Source: an uncultured Clostridia bacterium
GTDB lineage: Bacteria > Bacillota > Clostridia > TANB77 > CAG-465
Assembly (NCBI GenBank): GCA_944383015.1
Contig: CALWOC010000004.1
Coordinates: forward strand, 1 to 64,000
DNA: 64,000 nucleotides
Direction of reading: 5' to 3'
The position numbers were made by a program, and so were the translations under genes. The notes beneath the pieces are model-generated. The model was not told the origin of the DNA. It saw only the letters and a program-made list of their open reading frames with translations, and made no database searches. Below are positions 30,289-39,412 of this stretch, in pieces. The stretch's first letter is position 1. Every line of letters starts with the position of its first letter.

Positions 30289-31374
30289 ATGATTAAAATT
30301 AGCTTATGCATGATAGTAAAAAATGAAGAACAAGTATTAGATAGATGCTTAAATTCAGTAAAAGATATTGCAGATGAAATTATAATAGTAGATACTGGTT
30401 CTACAGACAAAACTAAAGATATTGCTAAAAAATATACAAATAAAGTGTATGATTTTAAATGGATAAATGATTTTTCAAAAGCTAGAAATTATTCCTTTTC
30501 AAAAGCTAGCATGGACTATACTTTATGGCTAGATGCCGATGATGTGATTTTAGAAAATGATAAGAAGAAATTTTTAAATTTAAAAAATACTCTAGATTCT
30601 AATATAGATATTGTAATGATGAAATATAACGTTGGATTTGATGAAAATGGTAATGTTAACTTTGCATATTATAGAGAAAGACTTCTAAAAACATCAAAAA
30701 ATTTTACTTGGAAAAGTCCTATACATGAAGTAATTGAACCCAGTGGAAATATAATCTACAGTGATATTTGTATTACACACAAAAAGGAAAAAGAAAGTTA
30801 TAGTAGAAGAAATTTAGAAATATTTGAAGATATGTTATCTAAAAATATTCCTCTAGATTGTAGGCAAAAATACTACTATGCAAGAGAACTAATGTATAAT
30901 CAAGAATATCAAAAAGCTATAGATAATTTTCAAAAATTTCTAAATGAAAAAGATGCCTGGATAGAAAATAAAATAAGTGCATGCTTAGATTTAGCAAATT
31001 GCTATTTTCAATTAGACAGAGAAGATATGTACTTATCATCACTGTTTAAATCATTCGAATTTGATACTCCAAGAGCTGAAATTTGTACTACAATAGGAAT
31101 ATTTTTCTTAAGTAAATCTAAATATAACCAAGCTATTTATTGGTTTAAGCAATCAATAAATATAACACCTAATTTAAAAAGTGGTGGATTTATACAGCTA
31201 GATTATTATAACTTTATTCCATATATAAATCTTTGTGTTTGCTATGATAAACTAGGAGACTTAAAAAAAGCAAATGAATATAATGAACTTGCTGGTAAGT
31301 TTAAACCAAATAGCAAAGAATTTTTAAATAATAAAAAATATTTTGAAAAAAGATTAACAAACCTTGTCCAATAA
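30289..31374 (+). CDS. Family 2 glycosyltransferase with C-terminal TPR repeats, probably acting on the adjacent collagen-like proteins
   Basis: 361 residues. A GT-A domain (~1-230) has the nucleotide-binding start SLCMIVKNEEQVLDRCL, IIIVDTGSTDKTKDIA, and the metal-binding LDADDV near residue 85. From ~230 on there are helical TPR-like repeats (EYQKAIDNFQKFL, KYNQAIYWFKQSI) that may bind protein acceptors. No membrane segment, so it is cytoplasmic. ATG follows AAAAGGAGG. Directly downstream lie two Thr-rich collagen-like proteins. In Clostridioides difficile the glycosyltransferase gene sgtA adjoins bclA3 and its product glycosylates BclA3. Acting on Thr of the Gly-X-Thr repeats here is inference. 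Confidence 0.82.
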   Translation: MIKISLCMIVKNEEQVLDRCLNSVKDIADEIIIVDTGSTDKTKDIAKKYTNKVYDFKWINDFSKARNYSFSKASMDYTLWLDADDVILENDKKKFLNLKNTLDSNIDIVMMKYNVGFDENGNVNFAYYRERLLKTSKNFTWKSPIHEVIEPSGNIIYSDICITHKKEKESYSRRNLEIFEDMLSKNIPLDCRQKYYYARELMYNQEYQKAIDNFQKFLNEKDAWIENKISACLDLANCYFQLDREDMYLSSLFKSFEFDTPRAEICTTIGIFFLSKSKYNQAIYWFKQSINITPNLKSGGFIQLDYYNFIPYINLCVCYDKLGDLKKANEYNELAGKFKPNSKEFLNNKKYFEKRLTNLVQ

Positions 31375-31405
31375 TCATATAGTATTGTAGAGCTAAAAAG
31401 CTCTA
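31356..31405 (+). promoter_or_regulatory. Mother-cell-type promoter and 5' hairpin before the BclB-like gene
   Basis: AACA (31356-31359), 16 bases, CATATAGTA (31376-31384) fits the sigma-K pattern mACm-N15/16-CATAnnnTA. Right after it lies a hairpin, TAGAGCT (31388-31394), AAAA, AGCTCTA (31399-31405), then AGAAGGAG. The -35 falls in the last codons of the glycosyltransferase gene. Confidence 0.5.
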
Positions 31406-31406
31406 G

Positions 31407-32414
<1,008 letters not shown>

Positions 32415-32421
32415 TGATTAC

Positions 32422-32452
32422 AAGGTGTTTAGGTCTTATACCTAAACATCTT
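32422..32452 (+). terminator. Terminator after the BclB-like gene
   Basis: Arms 32422-32434 and 32440-32452 (core GTTTAGGT/ACCTAAAC), five-base loop, then T6. Confidence 0.8.
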
Positions 32453-32465
32453 TTTTAATTTTAAT

Positions 32466-32511
32466 CACATTTTTTACTAAAAAACATACATTATTATAGA
32501 GCTATATGCTC
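32466..32511 (+). promoter_or_regulatory. Mother-cell-type promoter and leader motif before the BclA-like gene
   Basis: CACA (32466-32469), 15 bases, CATACATTA (32485-32493). This fits sigma-K (CATAnnnTA), and its first eight bases also fit the sigma-E -10 (CATACAnT). The presumed 5' end carries a short stem GAGC (32499-32502) with GCTC (32508-32511) before AAAAGGAGG, echoing the leader of the preceding gene. Confidence 0.5.
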
Positions 32512-32530
32512 AATAAAAGGAGGATTTTAT

Positions 32531-33859
32531 ATGATTTCAAATTCAAATTGTTCATCTTGTTGCAATAATTGTAACGGATGTAAGCCAACCGTTACACCTT
32601 GTTGTATTCCTGGACCAACTGGGCCTACAGGACCACAAGGACCTCAAGGATTTCAAGGTGTACAAGGACGTCAGGGTGCTACTGGTGTAACAGGGCCACA
32701 AGGACCTCAAGGTGTACAAGGACCAGCAGGACCTCAAGGACCTGCCGGACCACAGGGACCTCAAGGTATAACTGGAGCTACTGGTGCAACAGGTGCTACA
32801 GGACCTGCAGGTACTGGTGCAACAGGTGCTACTGGTGCTACTGGTGCTACCGGTCCTACAGGTACAGCTACTACTGTTGCTGTTGGTACTACAACTACTG
32901 GTACTCCTGGTACACAAGCAACTGTTACAAATGCTGGTACTCTTGAAAACGTACTATTAAACTTTACTATTCCACAAGGAGCAACAGGTGCTACTGGTCC
33001 TACTGGACCAACTGGACCTACAGGTGCAACTGGAGCCACTGGTCCTACTGGAGCTACTGGTCCTACAGGTACATCTACTACCGTGACTGTTGGTACTACA
33101 ACTACTGGTACTCCTGGTACACAAGCAACTGTTACAAACGTTGGTACTCCAACTAACGCTATACTAAACTTTACTATTCCACAAGGTACAACTGGAATTC
33201 AAGGAACAGCTGGAGCTACTGGTGCAACAGGTGCTACTGGACCTACTGGACCTACAGGTGCATCTACTACTGTAACTGTTGGTAATACAACTACTGGTAA
33301 TGCTGGTACACAAGCTAGTGTTACAAATGCTGGTACTCCAGATAATGTAGTACTAAACTTTACTATTCCACAAGGAGCAACTGGTGCTCAAGGAACAGCT
33401 GGAGCTCAAGGAGCAACTGGACCTACTGGTCCTACTGGAACAACTACTGTAGAAGAAGCATTAAATGCAACAAATGATCCTGCACAAGAGCCTGGTGCTA
33501 GTGCTGCATTAACTTTTGACACTAACCAAGGAACTATTGGAACTGGTATTACACATACCCCAAGTACAGGAGATTTTACACTAACTGAACCTGGTACTTA
33601 TCTTGTAACTTATAGTACAACAGCTGCCGGATCTGGTACTGCATCATATCCTGAAACTGCTACTACTTCTTTAACATTAGATGGTACTACAGTTGGTGGA
33701 TCTACAGCTACAGGAACAATATCTGCTGCAGCTACTTCACTACCTCTTTCTGGAAGTGCAATAATAACAGCTACTGCAAATCAAGTATTAAGACTTATTA
33801 ACTCTAATGCTAATATATCTTATACAAATTCAAGTATTACAATTACTAAAATAGCATAA
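32531..33859 (+). CDS. Modular collagen-like spore-surface protein, BclA-like
   Basis: 442 residues. The N-terminus has seven Cys in 25 residues (7, 10, 11, 14, 17, 24, 25), likely for cross-linking. Gly-X-Y triplets follow from residue 28. The collagen run is interrupted three times by a 39-residue Thr/Val-rich module ending NFTIPQG (listed separately). The last ~135 residues form a beta-rich domain ([45 protein letters not shown]) like the C1q/TNF jelly-roll of BclA-type proteins, which trimerises. No signal peptide. It is the second structural gene of the cassette, with its own sporulation-like promoter. Glycosylation is inferred. Confidence 0.88.
   Translation: MISNSNCSSCCNNCNGCKPTVTPCCIPGPTGPTGPQGPQGFQGVQGRQGATGVTGPQGPQGVQGPAGPQGPAGPQGPQGITGATGATGATGPAGTGATGATGATGATGPTGTATTVAVGTTTTGTPGTQATVTNAGTLENVLLNFTIPQGATGATGPTGPTGPTGATGATGPTGATGPTGTSTTVTVGTTTTGTPGTQATVTNVGTPTNAILNFTIPQGTTGIQGTAGATGATGATGPTGPTGASTTVTVGNTTTGNAGTQASVTNAGTPDNVVLNFTIPQGATGAQGTAGAQGATGPTGPTGTTTVEEALNATNDPAQEPGASAALTFDTNQGTIGTGITHTPSTGDFTLTEPGTYLVTYSTTAAGSGTASYPETATTSLTLDGTTVGGSTATGTISAAATSLPLSGSAIITATANQVLRLINSNANISYTNSSITITKIA
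32864..32980 (+). repeat. Non-collagen module 1 of the BclA-like protein
   Basis: 117 bases, 39 codons: [20 protein letters not shown], then [17 protein letters not shown]. Predicted beta-rich spacer between Gly-X-Y runs. Confidence 0.85.
33071..33187 (+). repeat. Non-collagen module 2 of the BclA-like protein
   Basis: Again exactly 117 bases, differing from module 1 at only a few codons (TSTTVTVG at the start, [15 protein letters not shown] at the end). Separated from module 1 by 90 bases, ten triplets. Confidence 0.85.
33260..33376 (+). repeat. Non-collagen module 3 of the BclA-like protein
   Basis: 117 bases, the most divergent copy ([19 protein letters not shown]). Separated from module 2 by 72 bases, eight triplets, so Gly-X-Y register is kept. 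Confidence 0.85.
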
Positions 33860-33872
33860 AATACTATTAATT

Positions 33873-33908
33873 AAATAACTACCAAAAAATTTTTTTTGGT
33901 AGTTATTT
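33873..33908 (+). terminator. Terminator after the BclA-like gene
   Basis: Arms 33873-33889 (AAATAACTACC then A6) and 33892-33908, followed by more T. Confidence 0.75.
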
Positions 33909-33945
33909 TTTTATTTATTTAATTGCCTCTACTCCTTACTATTCC

Positions 33946-33978
33946 TTGACTTTTAAAAATTTTAAGTATATACTTAAA
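33946..33978 (+). promoter_or_regulatory. Promoter of porCDAB with palindromic operator candidate
   Basis: TTGACT (33946-33951), 17-base spacer, TATACT (33969-33974). The perfect 18-base palindrome TTTAAGTATATACTTAAA (33961-33978) covers the -10 box, a position where a bound dimer would block polymerase. Confidence 0.6.
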
Positions 33979-34025
33979 GAAGTATTAATATATTAAATTA
34001 TATTAAAAATAAAGGAGGCTTTTTT

Positions 34026-34601
34026 ATGATTGAAATTAGATGGCATGGACGTGGTGGTCAAGGTGCCAAAACAGCATCTTTGTTACTTGCAGATGCAGCA
34101 TTTAATACTGGTAAATATATTCAAGGATTTCCAGAATATGGACCAGAAAGAATGGGTGCACCAATAACTGCATATAACAGAATCAGTGATACACCAATTA
34201 GAGTTCACTCTAATATATATGAACCAGATTATGTTGTAGTAGTAGATGACACACTTATTGAGACAGTTGATGTAACTAATGGTCTAAAAGAGAATGGTGC
34301 TATTTTAATAAACACAAACAAAAGACCTGAACAATTAATTCAATATTTAAACGGATATAAAGGAAAAATCTATACAATAGATGCAACTAAAATAAGTATG
34401 GAATGCATAAAAGCTAATTTTCCTAATACAGCTATGCTTTCTGCCATAGTAAAAATAACAGGAATAATGACTAAAGAAGAATTATTAAATGATATGAAGG
34501 AATCTTTCAAGCATAAGTTTGCTAGAAAACCTGAAGTTATTGAACCAAATATGAAAGCTGTTGAAAGAGCTTATGATGAAGTTTCAGGAGGTAATGAATA
34601 A
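34026..34601 (+). CDS. porC: 2-oxoacid:ferredoxin oxidoreductase gamma subunit, probably pyruvate type
   Basis: 191 residues, the gamma subunit of the four-subunit enzyme that converts pyruvate and CoA to acetyl-CoA, CO2 and reduced ferredoxin. Family signatures: WHGRGGQGAKTASLLLADA at 5-23, GFPEYGPERMGAP near 37-49, and PDYVVVVDDTL. First gene of a four-gene operon in the order gamma, delta, alpha, beta. Its TAA overlaps the ATG of the delta gene by one base. ATG follows AAAGGAGG. Substrate assignment rests mainly on the alpha subunit; a branched-chain 2-oxoacid enzyme (Vor) remains possible. Confidence 0.88.
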   Translation: MIEIRWHGRGGQGAKTASLLLADAAFNTGKYIQGFPEYGPERMGAPITAYNRISDTPIRVHSNIYEPDYVVVVDDTLIETVDVTNGLKENGAILINTNKRPEQLIQYLNGYKGKIYTIDATKISMECIKANFPNTAMLSAIVKITGIMTKEELLNDMKESFKHKFARKPEVIEPNMKAVERAYDEVSGGNE

Positions 34602-34864
34602 TGGGTGAAATTGGATTTGGCGGAAATATTTTAAAAGACGGAAACTCAGTTGAATTTAAAACTGGTTCTTGGAAAAATAAATATCCTGTACACTTAAAAG
34701 ATAAATGCAAAAACTGTATGTTTTGTGTTGGATATTGTCCGGAAGACTGTATAAAACATAAAGATGGGATATTAGAAGGAATTGATTTAGACTATTGCAA
34801 AGGATGTGGCGTTTGTTCTAAAGTATGTCCATTTAAGGCAATAGAAATGAAATCTAAAGAATAA
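34601..34864 (+). CDS. porD: 2-oxoacid:ferredoxin oxidoreductase delta subunit, 2[4Fe-4S]
   Basis: 87 residues, a small two-cluster ferredoxin subunit. It has two CxxCxxCxxxCP motifs: CKNCMFCVGYCP and CKGCGVCSKVCP. It relays electrons from the TPP-bound intermediate toward external ferredoxin. Start overlaps the previous stop by one base (TAATG), so translation is coupled. Ten bases separate it from the alpha gene, filled by AAGGAGG. Confidence 0.92.
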   Translation: MGEIGFGGNILKDGNSVEFKTGSWKNKYPVHLKDKCKNCMFCVGYCPEDCIKHKDGILEGIDLDYCKGCGVCSKVCPFKAIEMKSKE

Positions 34865-34874
34865 GGAGGAAATT

Positions 34875-36050
34875 ATGGCTATTAGAGAAAGATTAAGTGG
34901 TAATGAAGCTGTTGCTACAGCTATGAAACAAATAAACCCAGATACTGTTGCTGCATATCCTATTACACCATCTACAGAAGTACCACAGTACTTTTCAAAC
35001 TTTGTTGCAAATGGTGATGTAACAACAGAATTTATTGCAGTAGAAAGTGAACATAGTGCAATGAGTGCATGTATCGGAGCATCTGCTGCTGGTGGTAGAG
35101 TTATGAGTGCAACATCATCTCAAGGGCTTGCATATATGTTTGAAATGCTTTATGTTGCAGCTGGAATGAGACTACCAATAACATTAATTTGTGGTAATAG
35201 AGCTTTATCTGCTCCATTAAATATTCACAATGATCATTCTGATTCAATGGGAGTTAGAGATGCAGGGTTTATACAACTATATTGTGAGAATAACCAGGAA
35301 GCATATGATAACGTTATTATGGCTGTTAAGATTGCCGAAAAAGCAAATTTACCTGTTATGGTATGCTATGATGGATTTATTACATCACACTCTGTAGAAA
35401 ATATAATGCTAATTGAAACAGAAGATGTAAAAAAATTTGTTGGAGAAAGAAAACCTACACAATATTTATTAGATGATGAAAGAAATATTTCTATGGGGCC
35501 TATGGACCTACAAAAATACTATTTTGAACATAGAAAACAACTTGCTGACGCTATGAGAGGCGCAAAAGATATTATTAAAGAAGTATCAGAAGAATTCTAT
35601 AAATTAACAGGTAGAAAATATGATTTATATGAAAAATACGGAATAGAGGACGCAGAACTTGGTATTGTTGTTTTAAACTCTAGTGCTGGTACTGCCAAGG
35701 ATGCAGTAGACGAATTAAGAAAATCTGGAATAAAAGCAGGACTTATTAAACCTAGAGTATTTAGACCTCTACCATATAATGAACTTCCAGATGAACTAAA
35801 AAATCTAAAAGCTCTAGCTATAATGGATAAATGTGATAGTGTTAATGGTTATGCAGCTCCACTATTTACAGAACTTACTTCTGCTATGTATTCAAAAGGA
35901 CTAAACGTACCAACTATAAACTTTATTTATGGTCTTGGTGGTGTTGACGTTAAAGTAGATGATATAATCTCTGTATATAAAAAATTAAATGAAATTGCTA
36001 AAAATGGTAATGTTGAAAAAACAACATACTATTTAGGTTATGATAATTAG
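34875..36050 (+). CDS. porA: 2-oxoacid:ferredoxin oxidoreductase alpha subunit, probably pyruvate type
   Basis: 391 residues. The pyrimidine-binding domain I starts AAYPITPSTEVPQYF near residues 31-45 and contains FIAVESEHSAMSACIGASAAGGR. The substrate-region pattern ALSAPLNIHNDHSDSMGVRD, followed by QLYCENNQEAYDN, is like archaeal and Thermotoga pyruvate enzymes. Domain II is near the C-terminus (LGIVVLNSSAGTAKDAVDEL). Part of porCDAB; 12 bases before porB with AGGAGG between. Confidence 0.9.
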   Translation: MAIRERLSGNEAVATAMKQINPDTVAAYPITPSTEVPQYFSNFVANGDVTTEFIAVESEHSAMSACIGASAAGGRVMSATSSQGLAYMFEMLYVAAGMRLPITLICGNRALSAPLNIHNDHSDSMGVRDAGFIQLYCENNQEAYDNVIMAVKIAEKANLPVMVCYDGFITSHSVENIMLIETEDVKKFVGERKPTQYLLDDERNISMGPMDLQKYYFEHRKQLADAMRGAKDIIKEVSEEFYKLTGRKYDLYEKYGIEDAELGIVVLNSSAGTAKDAVDELRKSGIKAGLIKPRVFRPLPYNELPDELKNLKALAIMDKCDSVNGYAAPLFTELTSAMYSKGLNVPTINFIYGLGGVDVKVDDIISVYKKLNEIAKNGNVEKTTYYLGYDN

Positions 36051-36062
36051 GAGGTATTACAA

Positions 36063-37016
36063 ATGGCATATAATTTAAAAGATGTAGTTGCAAAAGAATC
36101 TAGATTTACTTCTGGACATAGAATGTGTGCTGGATGTGGTGCTCCTCCAGCAGTAAGAAATATATTAAGAGCTCTAAAACCAGAAGATAATGCAGTTATT
36201 TCTTGTGCAACAGGTTGTTTAGAAGTTTCAAGTTGCATTTATCCATATACTTCTTGGAAAAATGTATCATTTATACATACAGCATTTGAATGTGCATCTG
36301 CTACTCTTTCTGGTGCAGAAAAAACATATAATGCTTTAAAAAAAGCAGGTAAAGTAAAAAAGACAACAAAATTTATTGCAATTGGTGGTGATGGTGGTAC
36401 TTTAGATATTGGACTTCAATCACTATCAGGTGCTATGGAAAGAGGACATGATATTACTTATGTATGCTATGATAATGGAGCATATATGAATACTGGTACA
36501 CAGAGATCATCTTCTACTCCACACTTTGCAGATACAACAACTTCTCCTGCTGGAAAAGTTCTACCAGGTAAGACACAAAAAAGAAAAGACTTAACTGAAA
36601 TTATGGTTAAACATAATCTTCCATATGTTGCACAAACTGCACTATTTGGAAATTTAAGTGATATATATACAAAAGCTCAAAAAGCTATTTATACTGAAGG
36701 TCCTACATTCATTGCTGCTTTTTCTCCTTGTCCAAGAGGATGGGGATATCCATCAGAGGATCTAGCAGAAATTGAAAAACTAGCAGTTATGACATGTTTC
36801 TGGCCTCTTTACGAAGTCGAAAATGGTGTATATAAAATAAACTTTAAACCTGCAAAAAAACTTCCAGTTACAGAGTTTATTAAAACTCAAAAAAGATTTA
36901 AACACATGTTTAAGCCCGGAAATGAATGGATGATTGATGAACTTCAAAAAGAAATAGATGATAAATGGAACTATTTACTTATGATGGAAGAAATAACAAA
37001 CAAAAAAGAAAGCTAA
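36063..37016 (+). CDS. porB: 2-oxoacid:ferredoxin oxidoreductase beta subunit, TPP and [4Fe-4S] binding
   Basis: 317 residues. Cluster-ligand cysteines lie in CAGCGAPP near 22-29 and in the CATGC segment. The thiamine diphosphate motif runs from GGDGGTLDIG to CYDNGAYMNTGTQ about 30 residues later. PSPCPRGW-like FSPCPRGWGY supplies another conserved Cys. Last gene of the operon, ended by a strong hairpin. Pyruvate oxidation coupled to ferredoxin fits an obligate anaerobe. With fhs elsewhere in the window it suggests one-carbon and acetyl-CoA metabolism, but no acetogenesis cluster is present. Confidence 0.92.
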   Translation: MAYNLKDVVAKESRFTSGHRMCAGCGAPPAVRNILRALKPEDNAVISCATGCLEVSSCIYPYTSWKNVSFIHTAFECASATLSGAEKTYNALKKAGKVKKTTKFIAIGGDGGTLDIGLQSLSGAMERGHDITYVCYDNGAYMNTGTQRSSSTPHFADTTTSPAGKVLPGKTQKRKDLTEIMVKHNLPYVAQTALFGNLSDIYTKAQKAIYTEGPTFIAAFSPCPRGWGYPSEDLAEIEKLAVMTCFWPLYEVENGVYKINFKPAKKLPVTEFIKTQKRFKHMFKPGNEWMIDELQKEIDDKWNYLLMMEEITNKKES

Positions 37017-37042
37017 AAAAGTCCCTATTTAGGGACTTTTTT
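37015..37042. terminator. Bidirectional terminator between porB and dinB
   Basis: GTCCCT (37021-37026), loop ATTT, AGGGAC (37031-37036), extended by A6 and T6 on the flanks. Confidence 0.85.
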
Positions 37043-38236
37043 ATGTATATCTATCGTACTTGCATAATCTATTTTATCTCCATAAATTTCTTTTAATTTA
37101 TCCATTACCTTTGTTGCCTTCTCTTTATTTTCATTATTTTTCTTGCTCTTAACATTTTCTTCTAACATATTAAATAAATCTAACTGTTCATTATCACTTT
37201 TTTGTTTTAAGCTAGATAATCCTACACAAATATATCTAATTGCAACACCATTTTTATAGTTTTCTCTTACTAACTCTATAACACTTTTACAAATTTCATC
37301 AAAAGAGTTAGTAAAATTAATTTTCTTTTGCCTTGATGACGAAACAAACATAGCATCTTTAAAAACTATAGAAACAACACTTGCCTTCATATTATTTTTT
37401 CTAAGAGTAAAAGCTACATCACTAGTTAATTTAACAAATTCTTTTTCTAATACTATAATATCTGATATATCTGATTCAAAAGTTATTCCTTTACTTATAC
37501 TTTTCCTCTCTTCTTTTTCATAATAATATTTTACAGGATCATCATCTATGCCATTTGCATGATTATGTATTTGTTCTCCAAATTTTCCTAAATGTTTTAC
37601 AATCCTATATTTATTGCTAAGAGCTAAATCTCCTATTGTCTTTATTCCTAATTTATTCAATTTAGATTTTGTATTCTTTCCAACATATAATAACATATTA
37701 ACTGGTAAATCATATATTTTTTCTTTATAATTTTCATAATCTAAAACAGTTATAGCATCTGGTTTTTTTAAATCACTGCCAAGTTTTGCAAATGTTTTAT
37801 TAAAAGAAACTCCAACAGATATTGTAAGATTATACTTTGATTTTACCTCTTCTTTTATTTTATATGCTATTTCATAAGGAGTACCAAAAATTGATATACT
37901 CTCTGTTACATCTAAAAAAGATTCATCAATACTAAATTTTTCTACTCTATCAGTATACTTTTGATATATTTTATTTACTAGCTTTGAATATTTAACATAT
38001 TCTTCATAATGTGGCTTTACTAATACTAATTTAGGACATTTCCTTAGAGCTGAATACACTGTTTCTGGCGTATAAATTCCATATTTTCTTGCAATTTGAT
38101 TTTTAGCAAGAATAATTCCATGCCTTTTATTTGGGTCTCCAGATACTGCCATTGGAACATTTCTAAGTTCTGGTTTTGTTAGCATTTCAACTGATGCAAA
38201 AAAATTATTCAAATCACAATGTAAGATAGCTCTCAT
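37025..38236 (-). CDS. dinB: Y-family DNA polymerase IV
   Basis: 403 residues, a lesion-bypass polymerase. The palm starts LHCDLNNFFASVE (catalytic Asp8) and continues to SIDESFLDVT near 103 with the second and third acidic residues. A helix-hairpin-helix thumb follows (LYVGKNTKSKLNKLGIKTIGDLA). The little-finger domain follows, then a Lys/Asn-rich tail with LDLFNM that may be a beta-clamp binding segment (QxLxLF-type). Convergent with porB, sharing its terminator. No LexA box was found by eye in the short upstream gap. Confidence 0.93.
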   Translation of the reverse strand: MRAILHCDLNNFFASVEMLTKPELRNVPMAVSGDPNKRHGIILAKNQIARKYGIYTPETVYSALRKCPKLVLVKPHYEEYVKYSKLVNKIYQKYTDRVEKFSIDESFLDVTESISIFGTPYEIAYKIKEEVKSKYNLTISVGVSFNKTFAKLGSDLKKPDAITVLDYENYKEKIYDLPVNMLLYVGKNTKSKLNKLGIKTIGDLALSNKYRIVKHLGKFGEQIHNHANGIDDDPVKYYYEKEERKSISKGITFESDISDIIVLEKEFVKLTSDVAFTLRKNNMKASVVSIVFKDAMFVSSSRQKKINFTNSFDEICKSVIELVRENYKNGVAIRYICVGLSSLKQKSDNEQLDLFNMLEENVKSKKNNENKEKATKVMDKLKEIYGDKIDYASTIDIHKKVPK

Positions 38237-38290
38237 GTTCTCTCACCACCAACATAATTATATCTAAGTAAAATTTGACTGTCAAGAAAA

Positions 38291-38317
38291 AAATAATAGA
38301 TTAAAAATCTATTATTT
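38291..38317 (-). terminator. Terminator after the 83-residue gene
   Basis: Arms 38291-38302 (AAATAATAGATT) and 38306-38317 with loop AAA, at the stop codon. Confidence 0.65.
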
Positions 38318-38568
38318 TAAATTTCATTTAATATCTTATATTTAATATTTTCCTCTGTTGTATAGACCTCTTTATTATATAGGTCTAGTTTTACTATTCT
38401 TTGAGAATTGTGAATTTCTTTAGAATTATCTTTTAAATACAAAAAGAAAAATTCTGTAACTCCACCTTCTTTTAATAATGTAGGAAAATTATCTATAATT
38501 TTTGTTTTATCTTTTGTACTTATGAATTTAGTAATAGTTACTGGAACTATTTTTACTTCTTTTTTCAT
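38317..38568 (-). CDS. Small soluble protein of unknown function
   Basis: About 83 residues from ATG at 38568, placed correctly after AAAGGAGTG; an ATG nine bases earlier is too close. No membrane segment and no recognised motif. It has alternating strands and short helices with many K, T and I (VPVTITKFIS, TEFFFLYLKD, RIVKLDLYNKEVYTTEE), compatible with a small alpha/beta fold. Own terminator; between dinB and a frameshifted gene. Confidence 0.55.
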   Translation of the reverse strand: MKKEVKIVPVTITKFISTKDKTKIIDNFPTLLKEGGVTEFFFLYLKDNSKEIHNSQRIVKLDLYNKEVYTTEENIKYKILNEI

Positions 38569-38653
38569 AAATATCACTCCTTTAGATAATAATCTCTTAG
38601 TAAAAAAATTTTAAGCATAAATATTATAGCATCTTTTTTATGTAAAGTCAAAT

Positions 38654-38684
38654 ATATAAGAGTAGTAATTTACTACTCTTATAT
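38654..38684 (-). terminator. Terminator after the frameshifted gene
   Basis: Arms 38654-38667 (core AGAGTAGTA) and 38671-38684 with a three-base loop, spanning the stop codon. Confidence 0.7.
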
Positions 38685-39255
38685 TGTAACATCATATAAT
38701 CTATTTATATTCTTTGATAGATTACTAAAAAAACTTTTTATTTCTCGTTTATTTAAAAAATATGTATATACAAACAACTCATCTCTTATTGTTTTATCAA
38801 ATTTTATTGATAGTCCTATATCTGAGTTTTCTTTACTTGCACTTAAATTTAAGTCATACTTTTCTATAAGCTCTTGACCACGATCATATAGCTTTGTAAA
38901 TACAACATTTCTTACATGAAAACTCTCTTCTTGCTTGTAGACAATATTATAAAATAAGTCTAAAATTTCTTTAACTTGCGATAATATCTTTTCATCTTCT
39001 GCATATAAAGTTTTATCTGCATACAAGCAAAGCTCTTTTTCTTTTATTACAAATTTGTATAATACACCGACCAATGTTTTTCTCTAAAATTGTCATTATA
39101 TTTTCCTTATATTTATTTGTAATACGATATAGTTTAAAGTTTAAAATTTGTATAAATGACTTATTGCATTCAGATATTAAATTTTTAGTAAGAGTACTCT
39201 CAGAAAAACTAATCTTTATCTTAAGTCCATTTAAAACTAACTCTTTATTGCTCAT
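38679..39255 (-). pseudogene. Unknown ~191-residue protein interrupted by one +1 frameshift
   Basis: Two overlapping reading frames fit one broken gene. The first starts at ATG 39255 after AAAGGAGGTAATAT and reads well to about 39080. It then degenerates into a Cys/Arg-rich out-of-frame tail. The second frame continues sensibly from about 39076 to the stop at 38679. Skipping one base in the T5 run at 39077-39081 (A5 on the coding strand) joins them as ILEKTLVGVLYKFVIKEKEL. The total span of 577 bases is one more than a multiple of three. Function unknown; predicted soluble and alpha/beta. It may be a true mutation, a phase-variable tract or a sequencing error. Confidence 0.65.
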
Positions 39256-39312
39256 ATATATTACCTCCTTTAAAAAATTATTTTTTCAAGTTCATTTCTC
39301 TTTTGCAAAGAA

Positions 39313-39341
39313 ATTATACCACTACCTCACTGTTATGTCAA
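39313..39341 (-). promoter_or_regulatory. Perfect consensus promoter of the frameshifted gene
   Basis: Minus strand TTGACA (39341-39336), 17 bases, TATAAT (39318-39313): both hexamers are exact. Confidence 0.85.
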
Positions 39342-39343
39342 CA

Positions 39344-39406
39344 AAAAAGATTACTTTTAGAATTTAACTATACATATACTTAGTTAATCTTCTATAGTAA
39401 TCTTTT
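39344..39406 (-). terminator. Long imperfect hairpin after smc
   Basis: AAAAGATTACT (39345-39355) pairs with AGTAATCTTTT (39396-39406). The ~40 bases between also pair partly (TTAACTA/TAGTTAA). It lies just past the smc stop. Confidence 0.5.
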
Positions 39407-39412
39407 ATGTTC

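Noticed and set aside
37025-38236. Possible UvrX/ImuB-like identity for the Y-family polymerase
   Set aside because: Length, palm motifs and clamp-like tail fit DinB, and no imuA/dnaE2-type partner or phage context is present.
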